A DNA stretch of 64,000 nt from Massilia sp. HP4 (lineage in GTDB: Bacteria; Pseudomonadota; Gammaproteobacteria; Burkholderiales; Burkholderiaceae_D), in the NCBI RefSeq assembly GCF_005222695.1, contig NZ_STGG01000057.1, positions 62,001 to 126,000 on the forward strand, in the 5' to 3' direction. The notes under the pieces were generated by a model that saw nothing but the letters and a program-made list of their open reading frames with translations, had not been told where the DNA came from and did not search any database. The translations under genes and the position numbers were made by a program. How positions within the stretch are numbered: the stretch's first letter is position 1; each line of letters begins with the position of its first letter. Below, piece after piece: positions 35,003 to 43,707 of this stretch.

Positions 35003-35019
35003 GGTGATTCCTTGTTGAT

Positions 35020-36705
35020 TCAGTTGACCTTGGTGATACGTGGCGCAGCTGGAGCCATCGCGGCGCCCTGCCCTTCGATCTTTTTCAGGTAGGCGATGAA
35101 GCCGTCCAGGTCGCGCAAGCCGGTGTCGACGCGCGCCGTGCCCTTGCCGAATTCCGGATAACCGTCGCTGCCTTCGGCCAGGAAGTTATTGGTGGCGATG
35201 CGGTAGGTGGCGCTGTCCAGCATCTGTTTGCCGTTCAGCTTGAGGCTGCCCGGCACCAGCCGGCTGCCCGCCGGACGCTTCGGATCCCAGGCATAGCTGA
35301 AGCCTTCGGAAATCTGCAGCACCGACGAATTCGAATCGACGCCATCCTTCCACTGACGCTCCAGCAGGGCGCGGATCTGGGCCCCGGTCAGGTCCATCAC
35401 GACCGTCGTGTTACCGAATGGGAGCACCACCTGCGCCTGACCGAAAGCGACCGTGCCGTCCGAACCCGCCTCGAGGTCGCGGCGGATGCCGCCATTGTTC
35501 ATGAAGGCCAGTTGCGCGCCGAGGTTGCGCACCGAATCCAGCGCCGCATCGGCGATCAGATTGCCCAGCACCGACTCGCCTGAATCGTTGGTCTTGCGCA
35601 GCACTGGCGCGCCGGCCACCTTGGCGATCGGACGGTTCAGGGCTTCCTTGCTGCGCTCCTTCACCTGCGCCACGAAGGCCGTCATCCTGGCGTCCGCCGG
35701 ATACTCGCCCGGCTTCATCACCACGTTGTTTACTTTCAGGTTGCTGACCGCCCCCGTCTGCGGCTCGACCTGCATCGACACGCGCGTCAACAGGTGGCCG
35801 GCGGTGTCGGCCTGGGTCACGGTGCGGCCATCCACATCGCACAGATAGCCCTGGTGCGAGTGGCCGGTCAGCACCAGCTTGACCGAAGGGTCGATTTTCT
35901 TGACCACGTCGACGATATCGCCCTTGAGCTGCGAGCAGCCGGTTTGCAATGGCGACTCCACCGTGCGGCCGCCCTGGTGCACCAGGGCCACGATGACTTG
36001 CGCACCGGCCGCGCGCATCGCCGGCAGCGCCGCATTGATCGCCTCGGCCTCGTCGCCAAACTGCAGGCCGGCGATGCCGGAAGCGACCACCATATTCGGC
36101 GTGTCCTTCAGCACCACGCCGACCAGGCCGACCTTGATGCCCTTGACGGTTTCGATCTTGAAGCCCGGGATCACCGGCTTGCCGGTGGCCGAGTCGATCA
36201 CGTTGGCGCCGAGATAGGTGAACTTGGCGCCGCCGAAGTTCGGCGTGAACTTGCAGGCGCGGGTTGGATGCGGCGAATCGCAGCCGCCGTTCTGCTGGCG
36301 CAGTAATTCCTTGCGGCCGCCATCGAATTCATGGTTGCCGACCGCGCTGGCGCGCAGGTCCAGCATATTCATCACCTCGATGGTCGGCTCGTCGGCCCAC
36401 AGCGAGGACAGCGCCGGGCTGGCGCCGACGATGTCGCCGGTCGAGACCAGCAGCAAATCCTTGTCTTCCTTGCGCCAGGCCTGCAGGGCCGCCGCCACCG
36501 CCTCGGCGCCGCCGGCGCGCATGATTTCTTCCTTGCCGTCAGCGTGCTTGAGGACGTAGCGGCTCGGTTCGAGGTTGCCGTGGAAGTCGTTCAGCGACAC
36601 GAGGTTGAGGGTCACCGGGCCTTGCGGGGCGCTGACGCAGCCGGCCAGCAGCAGCGCGATGGTGAGGGTGGAAAGACTGACGCAGGCGCGGCGCGAAACG
36701 ATCAT
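35020..36705 (-). CDS. 5'-nucleotidase lipoprotein (UshA family)
   Basis: A 561-residue metallophosphoesterase with a lipoprotein signal (TLTIALLLAGC lipobox, Cys about 25). The N-terminal metal-binding domain has SLNDFHGNLEP, STGDIVGASPALS, VGNHEFDGG and VLTGHSHQGY. The C-terminal 5_nucleotid_C domain (about 355-530) has NLIADAALD, AQLAFMNNGGIRRD for substrate binding and LVVPGSLKL-type strands. It dephosphorylates nucleotides at the cell surface or in the periplasm. The ATG at 36705 is chosen because GAGAGGA lies just upstream. It is transcribed ahead of the S1/P1 nuclease gene. Confidence 0.93.
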   Translation of the reverse strand: MIVSRRACVSLSTLTIALLLAGCVSAPQGPVTLNLVSLNDFHGNLEPSRYVLKHADGKEEIMRAGGAEAVAAALQAWRKEDKDLLLVSTGDIVGASPALSSLWADEPTIEVMNMLDLRASAVGNHEFDGGRKELLRQQNGGCDSPHPTRACKFTPNFGGAKFTYLGANVIDSATGKPVIPGFKIETVKGIKVGLVGVVLKDTPNMVVASGIAGLQFGDEAEAINAALPAMRAAGAQVIVALVHQGGRTVESPLQTGCSQLKGDIVDVVKKIDPSVKLVLTGHSHQGYLCDVDGRTVTQADTAGHLLTRVSMQVEPQTGAVSNLKVNNVVMKPGEYPADARMTAFVAQVKERSKEALNRPIAKVAGAPVLRKTNDSGESVLGNLIADAALDSVRNLGAQLAFMNNGGIRRDLEAGSDGTVAFGQAQVVLPFGNTTVVMDLTGAQIRALLERQWKDGVDSNSSVLQISEGFSYAWDPKRPAGSRLVPGSLKLNGKQMLDSATYRIATNNFLAEGSDGYPEFGKGTARVDTGLRDLDGFIAYLKKIEGQGAAMAPAAPRITKVN

Positions 36706-36848
36706 GGGGATTCCTCTCATGGATGCGGACCGGCGCGAACGGCTGGACCTGGAAAAACTGGATTCGAGCGAACTCGACAGCCGACATTATCCCACGCAGC
36801 TTGTGCGCAGGAAATGCTTACGACGACGGTCCGGCCCACTCTCTACAA

Positions 36849-36880
36849 GAAAAAACGGCCGGTGTTTCCACCGGCCGTTC
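36849..36880 (-). terminator. terminator of the Oar-like receptor gene
   Basis: Perfect 10-bp stem ACGGCCGGTG / CACCGGCCGT with a 4-nt loop (36855-36878). On the minus strand it is followed by TTTTTTCTTG. It lies about 30 nt after the receptor's stop codon. Confidence 0.88.
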
Positions 36881-36911
36881 TTGACTATCTCATGCTACGA
36901 ATCCGGCGTGC

Positions 36912-39900
36912 TTAGAATTCGTACTTCAGGGTCGCCTGGATCGCCCACTGCGACTCGCCCCTGACTTGCTTCAGGTCTTGACGCTCGACGTCGTTACGCA
37001 CGACGTAGATGTACTTGCCCGACGCATCCAGACCTGCGTAGTCGACGAAGCTACGTGCCATGCCGCCCGACGACTGGAAGCTGATCTCTTCGGTACGGCC
37101 CCACTTCTTGTTCAGCAGGTTACCGAAGTTCATGAAGTCCAGGGTGAAGGTCGCCTTGTTGCGCTTGAACAGGCCAGGGATTTCCTGGCTGATACGCACG
37201 TCGAAGGTGTTGACCCACTCGGCGGTGCTGTTGTTACGCTTGACGACGCCACCAGCCGAACCATGCAGGCCCTTGTTGGCATTGACGACGTCCCAGAAAC
37301 GCTGCTCGTTGGCCTTGTTGGTCGCGGTGTCGCCGTAGAACACGACTTCGCCGGAACCGAACGCGGTCGGGATGTACATCAGGTCGTTGCCGGATTCGCC
37401 GTCGCCGTTCAAGTCATTGTTGATGGTCCAGCTGTATGGACGACCTTCACGACCTTCGTAGAAGACACCCAGGCGGGTGTTGTAGTTCGAGAAGAACTTC
37501 TTCTGGAAGTTGAACAGCGCGTTGACGCGGTTCTTGATCGCGTAGCTCGATGCCGCAGCGACTTCTTCGTTCGGGTTGAACACCGAACGACCGCGCCAGT
37601 TCGAGTTGGCCACCGACGAGGTCAGCGGCGAGACTTCGGTCGCATCGGTGTAGGTGTAGGCCACCGACCAGCCGAAGCCCTTGGTCATCGGACGCGACAG
37701 CGACGCGGTCAGGACTTTTGCATCGCCCTTGTCGGTATCGCGCGCCACCAGCACGTTGCCGAAGCTGCGGTTGTTGAGCGAGCGGGTCTGTGCGCCGGCG
37801 CTGGTGATCACGTTGGCGGTGTTGTTCGACACGCCCCAGCTAGCCTGGTTCAGGCCGGCCGCGTTCCAGTACAGCTCACGACCGTCGGCGCCAGTGCGGG
37901 TCGACGTGCCCAGGTTCAGGTGCTCATAGTAGATGCCGTTCTTGTTCTTGGTGTACAGCGCTTCGCCGCTGAACACCAGGCCACCCCATGGCAGTTCCTT
38001 GTCGAATGCCAGGTTGGCTTTCCAGATCGATGGCTGGCGGAAGTTCGGATCAAGGAAGTTTACGTCAGCAGCTGGAATCGCGCCGGTGATGCCTGGCTGG
38101 GCGTCCGGGTCCATGCTGGCCAGGCCGCCGGTGGTTGGGCAGCGGGTCGCGCCGGTGCCCGAGCAGCTGATCGAAGCAGTCGCCACGCCGGTGCCCGAGA
38201 ACGGGTTCGACATCCAGACGGTTGCTGCCGCGCCCTGGAACAGGCCGACGCCGCCGCGCAGCTGGGTCGGACGCTCCGACTTGTCGAAGCGGTAGTTGAA
38301 GCCCAGGCGTGGCTGGACCAGGTCGGTGCCGTCGATGGTCTGGCGGTTGTCCAGGCCGAAGCCGCCACTCTGGCGAGCGCCGGTGGCTGGGTTGCCGGCA
38401 ACCATCGGTGCGGCTGCAGCGGCGTTGTACAGCGGGACGCCGCCGACATCGTTACGGTCGTAACGCACGCCGTAGGTCAGGGTCAGCTGGTCGTTGACGG
38501 ACCAGGTATCCTGGATGAACAGGCCGGTGTTCTTGGTTTCGAACGTGGCGATCGCGTCGTTCAGCGATGCGCCCGGCAGCGCGCGCTGCTGGCTGTAGCT
38601 CAGCGGACGGCCGCGCTGGAAGTTCTCGAGTACGGCTTGCTGGATACGGTCGGCCGAGGCGCCGGCGCAGGTCAGCGCGCCGAACGAGTAGAAGCTGGTG
38701 TCGGTCGAATCCAGGCAGGCAAAGGTGTACGAACCGTTAATGCCCTGCAGGAAGGCGTTATAGACTTCGTTCTTGGTCTGGTCGACGCCGAACTTCAGCT
38801 CGTGGTCGCCCAGGACCCAGTTGGCGCCGGCATACATGTCCTTGGTCTTGTTGCGCAAGACATTGTTGTGACGGCTGAACTCGGTACCGAAGTTCAGGAA
38901 GCGGTTGGCGGTCGACAGGCCGGCCGGTGCGCCGGCAGGCAGCGCGCCGGAGAATTGCAGGCCGATCGATGGGGTGCGGGTCGCGTTGACCGGGACCGAA
39001 TCGTAGTCGCGAGTCGAGAACTTGAACTCGGTCGAGAAGGTCGGGGTCCAGTCCGAGAAGATCTGGCCGACGACGGTCTCGATTTCCTTGCCCTGGTTGT
39101 AGAAGCTCGACGACAGGCCGACGCCGGTAGCCGAGAAGCCTGGGTAGAACGGCTCGCCCTGGCTGGTCTTGGCGTAGCGCAGGTTGGCGCGGTGCTCATC
39201 GGTGATGTTCCAGTCGAACTTCACCATGCGCTCTTTCGAGGTCAGCATCGAGCCGGTCGGGACGGCCGGGCTGCCGATGTCGACGCCGTAGACGCTCTGG
39301 GCGATGCGCTGGGCTTCGGAGATGGCTGCCGGGGTGATGGCGACGGTGGTGCCGGAGCTGCTGCCGATCGGTCCGAAGTCCGGGCTCGAACGCGAGCTTT
39401 CGTAGTTTTCAGCCAGGGCGAAGATGAACAGCTTGTCCTGGATCAGGGGACCGGAAGCCCAGATACCCTTGGTGGTTTCCTTCGACTTCGGCGCGTCGCT
39501 GTAGACGTCGGTGATCGGGTTGTAACGGTCGCCCGACATGGTGTCGTTGCGGAACACGTAGTACACACCGCCCTTGTAGGAGTTGGTACCCGACTTGGTC
39601 ACGGCGTTGATGTTGGCGCCGGTGTAGCCCTTCTGGGTGACGTCGTAGTTGGCGACGTTGACCTGCACCGACTGGATCGCTTCGATCGAGATCGGCTGGC
39701 GCGCGGTCGGGCTGCCATTCGCTTCCAGGCCGAAGGTGTCGTTGATCGCGACGCCGTCGATGGTCATCGAGTTATAGCGCGAGTTCTGGCCGGCCACGGA
39801 CAGTTCGCCGCGTTCCTTGTCGGTCTGCGACACGCGCGGGTCGGCGCGGGCGTAGTCCTGCAGGTTACGCTGGATCGATGCCTGGGTTTGCAGTTCGGTG

Positions 39901-40328
39901 TTGCTGATCGAGGTACCCGAGCCCATCGTGTTGCGCGAGAAGATCTCGGCGCGCGATGCGGTGCCGGCCACGGTCACGGTCTGGATGCCGACGGTGGCAT
40001 CGACGTTCGCGGTCTGGGCCAGTTCGACGTAGACGTCGTTACGGGTCTCGGTGATGCCATCCTTGGTGATGGTAATGGTGTAGGGACCACCCACGCGCAG
40101 GCCGCGTGCGGTATAGCGGCCTTCGGCGTCGGTGACGACATTGCTGACAGAACCCGACTCGACGTGCAGGATCTGCACTTGCGCGCCGGCGGCTGGTGCG
40201 CCGGCAGCGTTCGAGACACGGCCGCCAATGGCGGAAGTGGTGTTCTGTGCGAACGACGGCGCAGCCGCCAACGCAACCGACAAAGCCAGCGCCAACTTGG
40301 TGAGCCGGATCTGTTGTTGAGTGATCAT
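36912..40328 (-). CDS. Oar-like TonB-dependent receptor
   Basis: A 1138-residue outer-membrane receptor. Signal peptide about 1-29 (ALALSVALAAAPSFAQN). A CarboxypepD_reg-like domain (about 30-110; AIGGRVSNAAGAPAAGAQVQ, YTARGLRVGGPYTI) and a plug domain (about 130-250; TIDGVAINDTFGLEANG) precede a long beta-barrel ending ATLKYEF with a C-terminal aromatic. This is the Oar architecture, found in receptors for large or proteinaceous ligands and in biopolymer users. It has its own terminator and a 513-bp upstream region. The ligand is unknown; it is encoded next to nuclease/nucleotidase genes, so nucleic-acid fragments are a guess only. Confidence 0.92.
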   Translation of the reverse strand: MITQQQIRLTKLALALSVALAAAPSFAQNTTSAIGGRVSNAAGAPAAGAQVQILHVESGSVSNVVTDAEGRYTARGLRVGGPYTITITKDGITETRNDVYVELAQTANVDATVGIQTVTVAGTASRAEIFSRNTMGSGTSISNTELQTQASIQRNLQDYARADPRVSQTDKERGELSVAGQNSRYNSMTIDGVAINDTFGLEANGSPTARQPISIEAIQSVQVNVANYDVTQKGYTGANINAVTKSGTNSYKGGVYYVFRNDTMSGDRYNPITDVYSDAPKSKETTKGIWASGPLIQDKLFIFALAENYESSRSSPDFGPIGSSSGTTVAITPAAISEAQRIAQSVYGVDIGSPAVPTGSMLTSKERMVKFDWNITDEHRANLRYAKTSQGEPFYPGFSATGVGLSSSFYNQGKEIETVVGQIFSDWTPTFSTEFKFSTRDYDSVPVNATRTPSIGLQFSGALPAGAPAGLSTANRFLNFGTEFSRHNNVLRNKTKDMYAGANWVLGDHELKFGVDQTKNEVYNAFLQGINGSYTFACLDSTDTSFYSFGALTCAGASADRIQQAVLENFQRGRPLSYSQQRALPGASLNDAIATFETKNTGLFIQDTWSVNDQLTLTYGVRYDRNDVGGVPLYNAAAAAPMVAGNPATGARQSGGFGLDNRQTIDGTDLVQPRLGFNYRFDKSERPTQLRGGVGLFQGAAATVWMSNPFSGTGVATASISCSGTGATRCPTTGGLASMDPDAQPGITGAIPAADVNFLDPNFRQPSIWKANLAFDKELPWGGLVFSGEALYTKNKNGIYYEHLNLGTSTRTGADGRELYWNAAGLNQASWGVSNNTANVITSAGAQTRSLNNRSFGNVLVARDTDKGDAKVLTASLSRPMTKGFGWSVAYTYTDATEVSPLTSSVANSNWRGRSVFNPNEEVAAASSYAIKNRVNALFNFQKKFFSNYNTRLGVFYEGREGRPYSWTINNDLNGDGESGNDLMYIPTAFGSGEVVFYGDTATNKANEQRFWDVVNANKGLHGSAGGVVKRNNSTAEWVNTFDVRISQEIPGLFKRNKATFTLDFMNFGNLLNKKWGRTEEISFQSSGGMARSFVDYAGLDASGKYIYVVRNDVERQDLKQVRGESQWAIQATLKYEF

Positions 40329-40450
40329 TGAATACCCCAAAAAGAACTTCAATTTATTGTTGGACGCCCGCGAGGACGCCCTCCCCTACGATGTACAGCT
40401 TGAATTTTTTTGCTTGGTGAACCGGCGCTCTCAGCCGACAAGCGGCTGCG

Positions 40451-40466
40451 ATTGTATCGTTACAAT
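40451..40466. repeat. inverted repeat ATTGTA-N4-TACAAT
   Basis: Perfect 6-bp arms around TCGT, about 125 bp upstream of the Oar-like receptor ATG. Suitable size for a dimeric repressor site. Confidence 0.5.
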
Positions 40467-40679
40467 GTTTCAACAACGTGACGCGGTGGAGTGATGTCAT
40501 ACAGCGGAATCCCGCCAATATGCATGAGCTTTAGACAAGCCGACAAATTCGTTTTGGCTTCGTAATTTAGAGCTTTTGCGTATAAATCACCGCGTTAGTG
40601 TTGTCTGTACGCGACATAATCGGAGCTGGCCGAGCCCAAATATGACAAGGCGGGATTATATGTGCGGCATTCTCCGGCG

Positions 40680-40700
40680 GAATTTTTTTGATAAAAATTC
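40680..40700. repeat. inverted repeat GAATTTTT-N5-AAAAATTC
   Basis: Perfect 8-bp AT-rich arms with a 5-nt centre in the intergenic region upstream of the Oar-like receptor. Confidence 0.5.
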
Positions 40701-40748
40701 AGCGGAAGTGGCTTGGGAACGAAGTTTTTTGTAGCGAGAAGGCGACAT

Positions 40749-40769
40749 AAGTTAATTTTGCATTAACTT
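40749..40769. repeat. inverted repeat AAGTTAAT-N5-ATTAACTT
   Basis: Perfect 8-bp arms with a 5-nt centre (TTTGC), 73 bp downstream of the add stop codon. Confidence 0.55.
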
Positions 40770-40807
40770 ATAACCAAAAAGTCACCTGCCGATTATGACA
40801 AGGTAGA

Positions 40808-40827
40808 GGCCCGGCGAGCGCCGGGCC
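40808..40827 (-). terminator. GC hairpin after add
   Basis: Perfect 8-bp stem GGCCCGGC / GCCGGGCC with a 4-nt loop, 14 nt after the add stop. The minus-strand tail is CTCTACCTTG, without a T-run, so it is a weak or rho-assisted terminator at best. Confidence 0.5.
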
Positions 40828-40841
40828 GTGGATGTCACACT

Positions 40842-42341
40842 TTATTTGCTGCGAACGGCCGCGGCGTCCAGCGCCGCAATCCTGGCCTCGAATTGCGTGT
40901 AACGTTGATCCAGTTGGCGGGTCAGTCGTTGCTTTTCCGCCACGGGCAGGAAGGCGTAGCGGATGCCGTTGTACGAGGCTTTTTTCACTTCCGCATAGCT
41001 CGGCTTGAACTGGCTGGCGAACTGTACGTATTCATGCGACAGCGTGTGGCGGGTTACGCCGGTATCGTCGGTCGAGATCACGAACGGCACGCCGTATTTG
41101 CGGTACAGGTTGATCGGGTGGTTCACGCCCGACACGCCATTGATGAAGGCATTCGAGGTCAGGTTGATCTCGACCGGGATGTCCTTCTCGCGCATGGTCT
41201 TCATGATGGCCGGCGCATTCGCCTCGTGCGCCAGGTCCAGGCCATGGCCGATACGGTCGGCGCCCGCCACTGCCAGCGCCTGGTCGATGTGGAACTTCAG
41301 GCCTTCGGGCGGCACGTCGCCCAGGGCCAGCTCGCCCGCGTGCATCGCCACCTTCACATCCGGATACACCGACTTCAGGAAGCGGAACATCTTCATGTGC
41401 AGGGTGTAGTCGCGCATCGAGACGTGGGTGCTCTCCTGGCCGACGATGTTCAGGCCGACGATGCGTCCGCCCTTGGCAGCGGCCTTGAAGCTCGACACCA
41501 TGGCCGAGAATACCTGCGACGGATTCAGCAGGCGCAGCGTGTAGTTCTGGTAGCGCATGGTGAAGCGCTCGTCGTCGATGCCCTCTGACGCGTCGTGGAT
41601 CTGCTTGACGAAATCGTCGATCGACTTGTTGAAGGCGGCGTCCTTGTCGAGGGCTGCCAGCTTGGTGCGCAGCACCTTGTCGAGCGCCTTGTCGTCGCCC
41701 GCACCGGTCCAGGCCTGGCTGTCGAAGTCCGGGTTGGCCACGAATGGCGACAGCAGGAACATGGTCTCGATGTAGCCGACGTTCTCGGCGATCGCGCGCG
41801 CCTTGATCTCTTGCAGGCCTTCGCGCAGGTTGTCGTTGGCCACCGGGCCGAAGTAGCCGAAGCTCTGGAAGAAGCGCTGGTCGGGCGTCGGCTGCAGGTT
41901 GACGTGGTTATGGAAATCCTTGTTCGACCAGCGCTTGGCGACCTCGCGCCAGGTGTCTTCGTCGGCCCGTACCTCGGCGCCCGACTTGCACACGCGCTGG
42001 GCCGCCGGCTTGGCGCGTTCAAGAGCGACGACCGCCTTGTCGGTCTCGATGCGGTAGGTCTGCGTGTTGATGCAGAAGCCCTGCTTGTCGACGAATTCGG
42101 TATAGGTCTCGGCATACACCGAACCCGAATAATGGTGGTGCAGGTCGCCACCCTTCGGCATTTGCGTGAAGAACATCGTCAGCTCGGACAGCTTGGGCTG
42201 GCTGCCGTCGATCAGGCTCGCATAGTGGCGGGCGGTGGCCGCTTCATTGGCGTTGGCGGCAGGTTCCTTGGCCCAGGCGGCGGCCGGGACCGCGGCCACG
42301 GCCAGCGCCAGCAGCGCCTTGCCGGTCAAAGTGGTGTGCAT
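40842..42341 (-). CDS. add: exported adenosine deaminase (ADGF-like)
   Basis: Zinc-dependent deamination of adenosine to inosine. At 499 residues it is much longer than cytoplasmic Add (about 330) and carries a Sec signal peptide (TTLTGKALLALAVAAVPAAA, ending WAK), so it is probably periplasmic or secreted, like ADGF/ADA2-type enzymes. Metal and catalytic motifs: GGDLHHHYSGS (His68/His70), VAMHAGEL with the catalytic Glu region, GADRIGHGLDL and VISTDDTGVT with the metal-binding Asp. It lies 34 nt after guaD, last in the xdhABC-guaD-add operon. The ATG at 42341 is chosen because it starts the signal peptide. Confidence 0.92.
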   Translation of the reverse strand: MHTTLTGKALLALAVAAVPAAAWAKEPAANANEAATARHYASLIDGSQPKLSELTMFFTQMPKGGDLHHHYSGSVYAETYTEFVDKQGFCINTQTYRIETDKAVVALERAKPAAQRVCKSGAEVRADEDTWREVAKRWSNKDFHNHVNLQPTPDQRFFQSFGYFGPVANDNLREGLQEIKARAIAENVGYIETMFLLSPFVANPDFDSQAWTGAGDDKALDKVLRTKLAALDKDAAFNKSIDDFVKQIHDASEGIDDERFTMRYQNYTLRLLNPSQVFSAMVSSFKAAAKGGRIVGLNIVGQESTHVSMRDYTLHMKMFRFLKSVYPDVKVAMHAGELALGDVPPEGLKFHIDQALAVAGADRIGHGLDLAHEANAPAIMKTMREKDIPVEINLTSNAFINGVSGVNHPINLYRKYGVPFVISTDDTGVTRHTLSHEYVQFASQFKPSYAEVKKASYNGIRYAFLPVAEKQRLTRQLDQRYTQFEARIAALDAAAVRSK

Positions 42342-42375
42342 CGTGTGCTTTCTGGATGAGAATGATCGCGCAACT

Positions 42376-43707
42376 CTAACTGCTTCGTTCACCATTGGCA
42401 ACATCACGTCGATGCACCAGGGAACCATGCGAGTAGGTCGCCGCGACGGTGCGGTCGTCGCCCAGCAGCGCCAGCGCGAACAGCAATTCTTCCAGCGAGT
42501 TGCAGTGACTTGTCCTGCGCGCCAGCAGCGGTGTCGCTTCGCGATCCAGCACCACGAAGTCGGCTTCCAGGCCGGGCTGGAAACTGCCGATCGTGTCTTC
42601 CAGGCGCATGCTGCGCGCCGCGCCCAGGGTGGCGAGGTAGAACATGCGCAGCGCCGGCAGGTAGCTGCCTTTCAGGCGCGCGACCTTGTAGGCTTCGTTC
42701 ATGGTCTGCAGCATCGAGAACGAGGTGCCGGCGCCGACGTCGGTGCCCAGCGACAGCAGCGCACGCGCGCTGTCGGCGCGCTCGAAGTCGAACAGGCCGC
42801 TGCCCAGGAACAGGTTCGAGGTCGGGCACACGGCGGCGGCCGAGCCGGTGGCCGCCATCCGCGCAAAGTCTTCGTCATCGAGCCAGATGCAGTGGCCGAA
42901 CAGCGCGCGCGGACGCATCAGGCCGAAACGTTCATACACATCGAGATAGCTGCGCGCCTGCGGGAACAGCTCATTGACCCATTTGCACTCGTCCTTGTTC
43001 TCGGACACGTGGGTCTGGATGAAGGTGTCCGGATAACGCGCGGCCAGCTCGCCGGTCAGGCGCAGCTGGACGTCGGTCGAGGTCGGGGCGAAGCGCGGCG
43101 TGATCGCGTACAGTGATCGTCCACGCTTGTGCCATTTGTTGATCAGGTCTTCGCTTTGCCCCAAATCGCCTTCGAGATCGCGCAAGAAGTCGGGGCAGTT
43201 GCGGTCCATCAGCACCTTGCCGGCCACCATGCGCAAGTTGCGCGCTTCGCTGGCTTCAAAGAACGCGTCGACCGATTGCGGATGCACGGTGCAGTACACC
43301 ACCGCGGTGGTGGTACCGCAGCGCAGCAGCTCGTCGAGGAAGAACTCGGCGGTGGCGCGCGCGTGTGCCGGGTCGTCGAAGCGGCGCTCGCTCGGGAAGG
43401 TATAGGTCTCCAGCCATGGCAGCAGGCCGGGCGACGGCGAGGCGATCATGTCGGTCTGCGGGTAATGCAGGTGCGTGTCGATGAAGCCGGGGGCGATCAC
43501 CTTGCCGCGGTAGTCGACCGGCTCCAGGCCGGGCGGCAAGGTCGAGACCAGCGCGGAATGGTCGCCCGCAGCCCTGACCTTGCCATCCTCGATGACCAGC
43601 AGGCCGTCTTCATGCCACAGCGCGGCCTGGTCGTCGAAGGCCGGGTCGGCGCGAAAGTGCAGCAAGCTCGCACGGTAGGCTTGCAGATTGGGTGATGCGG
43701 TGGACAT
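42376..43707 (-). CDS. guaD: guanine deaminase
   Basis: Deaminates guanine to xanthine, the substrate of xanthine dehydrogenase encoded upstream. 443 residues of the amidohydrolase superfamily. Zinc ligands are in GFIDTHLHYPQTD (HxH), FIQTHVSENKDE, FGHCIWLDDED and LGTDVGAGTSFS. PSPGLLPWLETYTFPSE is specific to guanine deaminases. The start ATG shares one base with the xdhC stop (TAATG). A longer open frame extends upstream inside xdhC in another frame, but the family N-terminus and the coupling fix the start at 43707. Confidence 0.96.
   Translation of the reverse strand: MSTASPNLQAYRASLLHFRADPAFDDQAALWHEDGLLVIEDGKVRAAGDHSALVSTLPPGLEPVDYRGKVIAPGFIDTHLHYPQTDMIASPSPGLLPWLETYTFPSERRFDDPAHARATAEFFLDELLRCGTTTAVVYCTVHPQSVDAFFEASEARNLRMVAGKVLMDRNCPDFLRDLEGDLGQSEDLINKWHKRGRSLYAITPRFAPTSTDVQLRLTGELAARYPDTFIQTHVSENKDECKWVNELFPQARSYLDVYERFGLMRPRALFGHCIWLDDEDFARMAATGSAAAVCPTSNLFLGSGLFDFERADSARALLSLGTDVGAGTSFSMLQTMNEAYKVARLKGSYLPALRMFYLATLGAARSMRLEDTIGSFQPGLEADFVVLDREATPLLARRTSHCNSLEELLFALALLGDDRTVAATYSHGSLVHRRDVANGERSS

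Larger units (their letters stand above)
40329..40841. promoter_or_regulatory. long AT-rich upstream region of the Oar-like receptor
   Basis: 513 bp with no credible gene and markedly more A/T than its neighbours. It holds perfect inverted repeats at 40451-40466, 40680-40700 and 40749-40769 and a GC hairpin at 40808-40827 near the end of the add gene. It presumably carries the receptor promoter and regulatory sites. Confidence 0.5.

Noticed and set aside
36966-40331. A 1121-codon open frame on the plus strand opposite the Oar-like receptor gene
   Set aside because: It is the exact antisense of a clear TonB receptor gene, has no family features, and long antisense frames are expected in high-GC codon usage.
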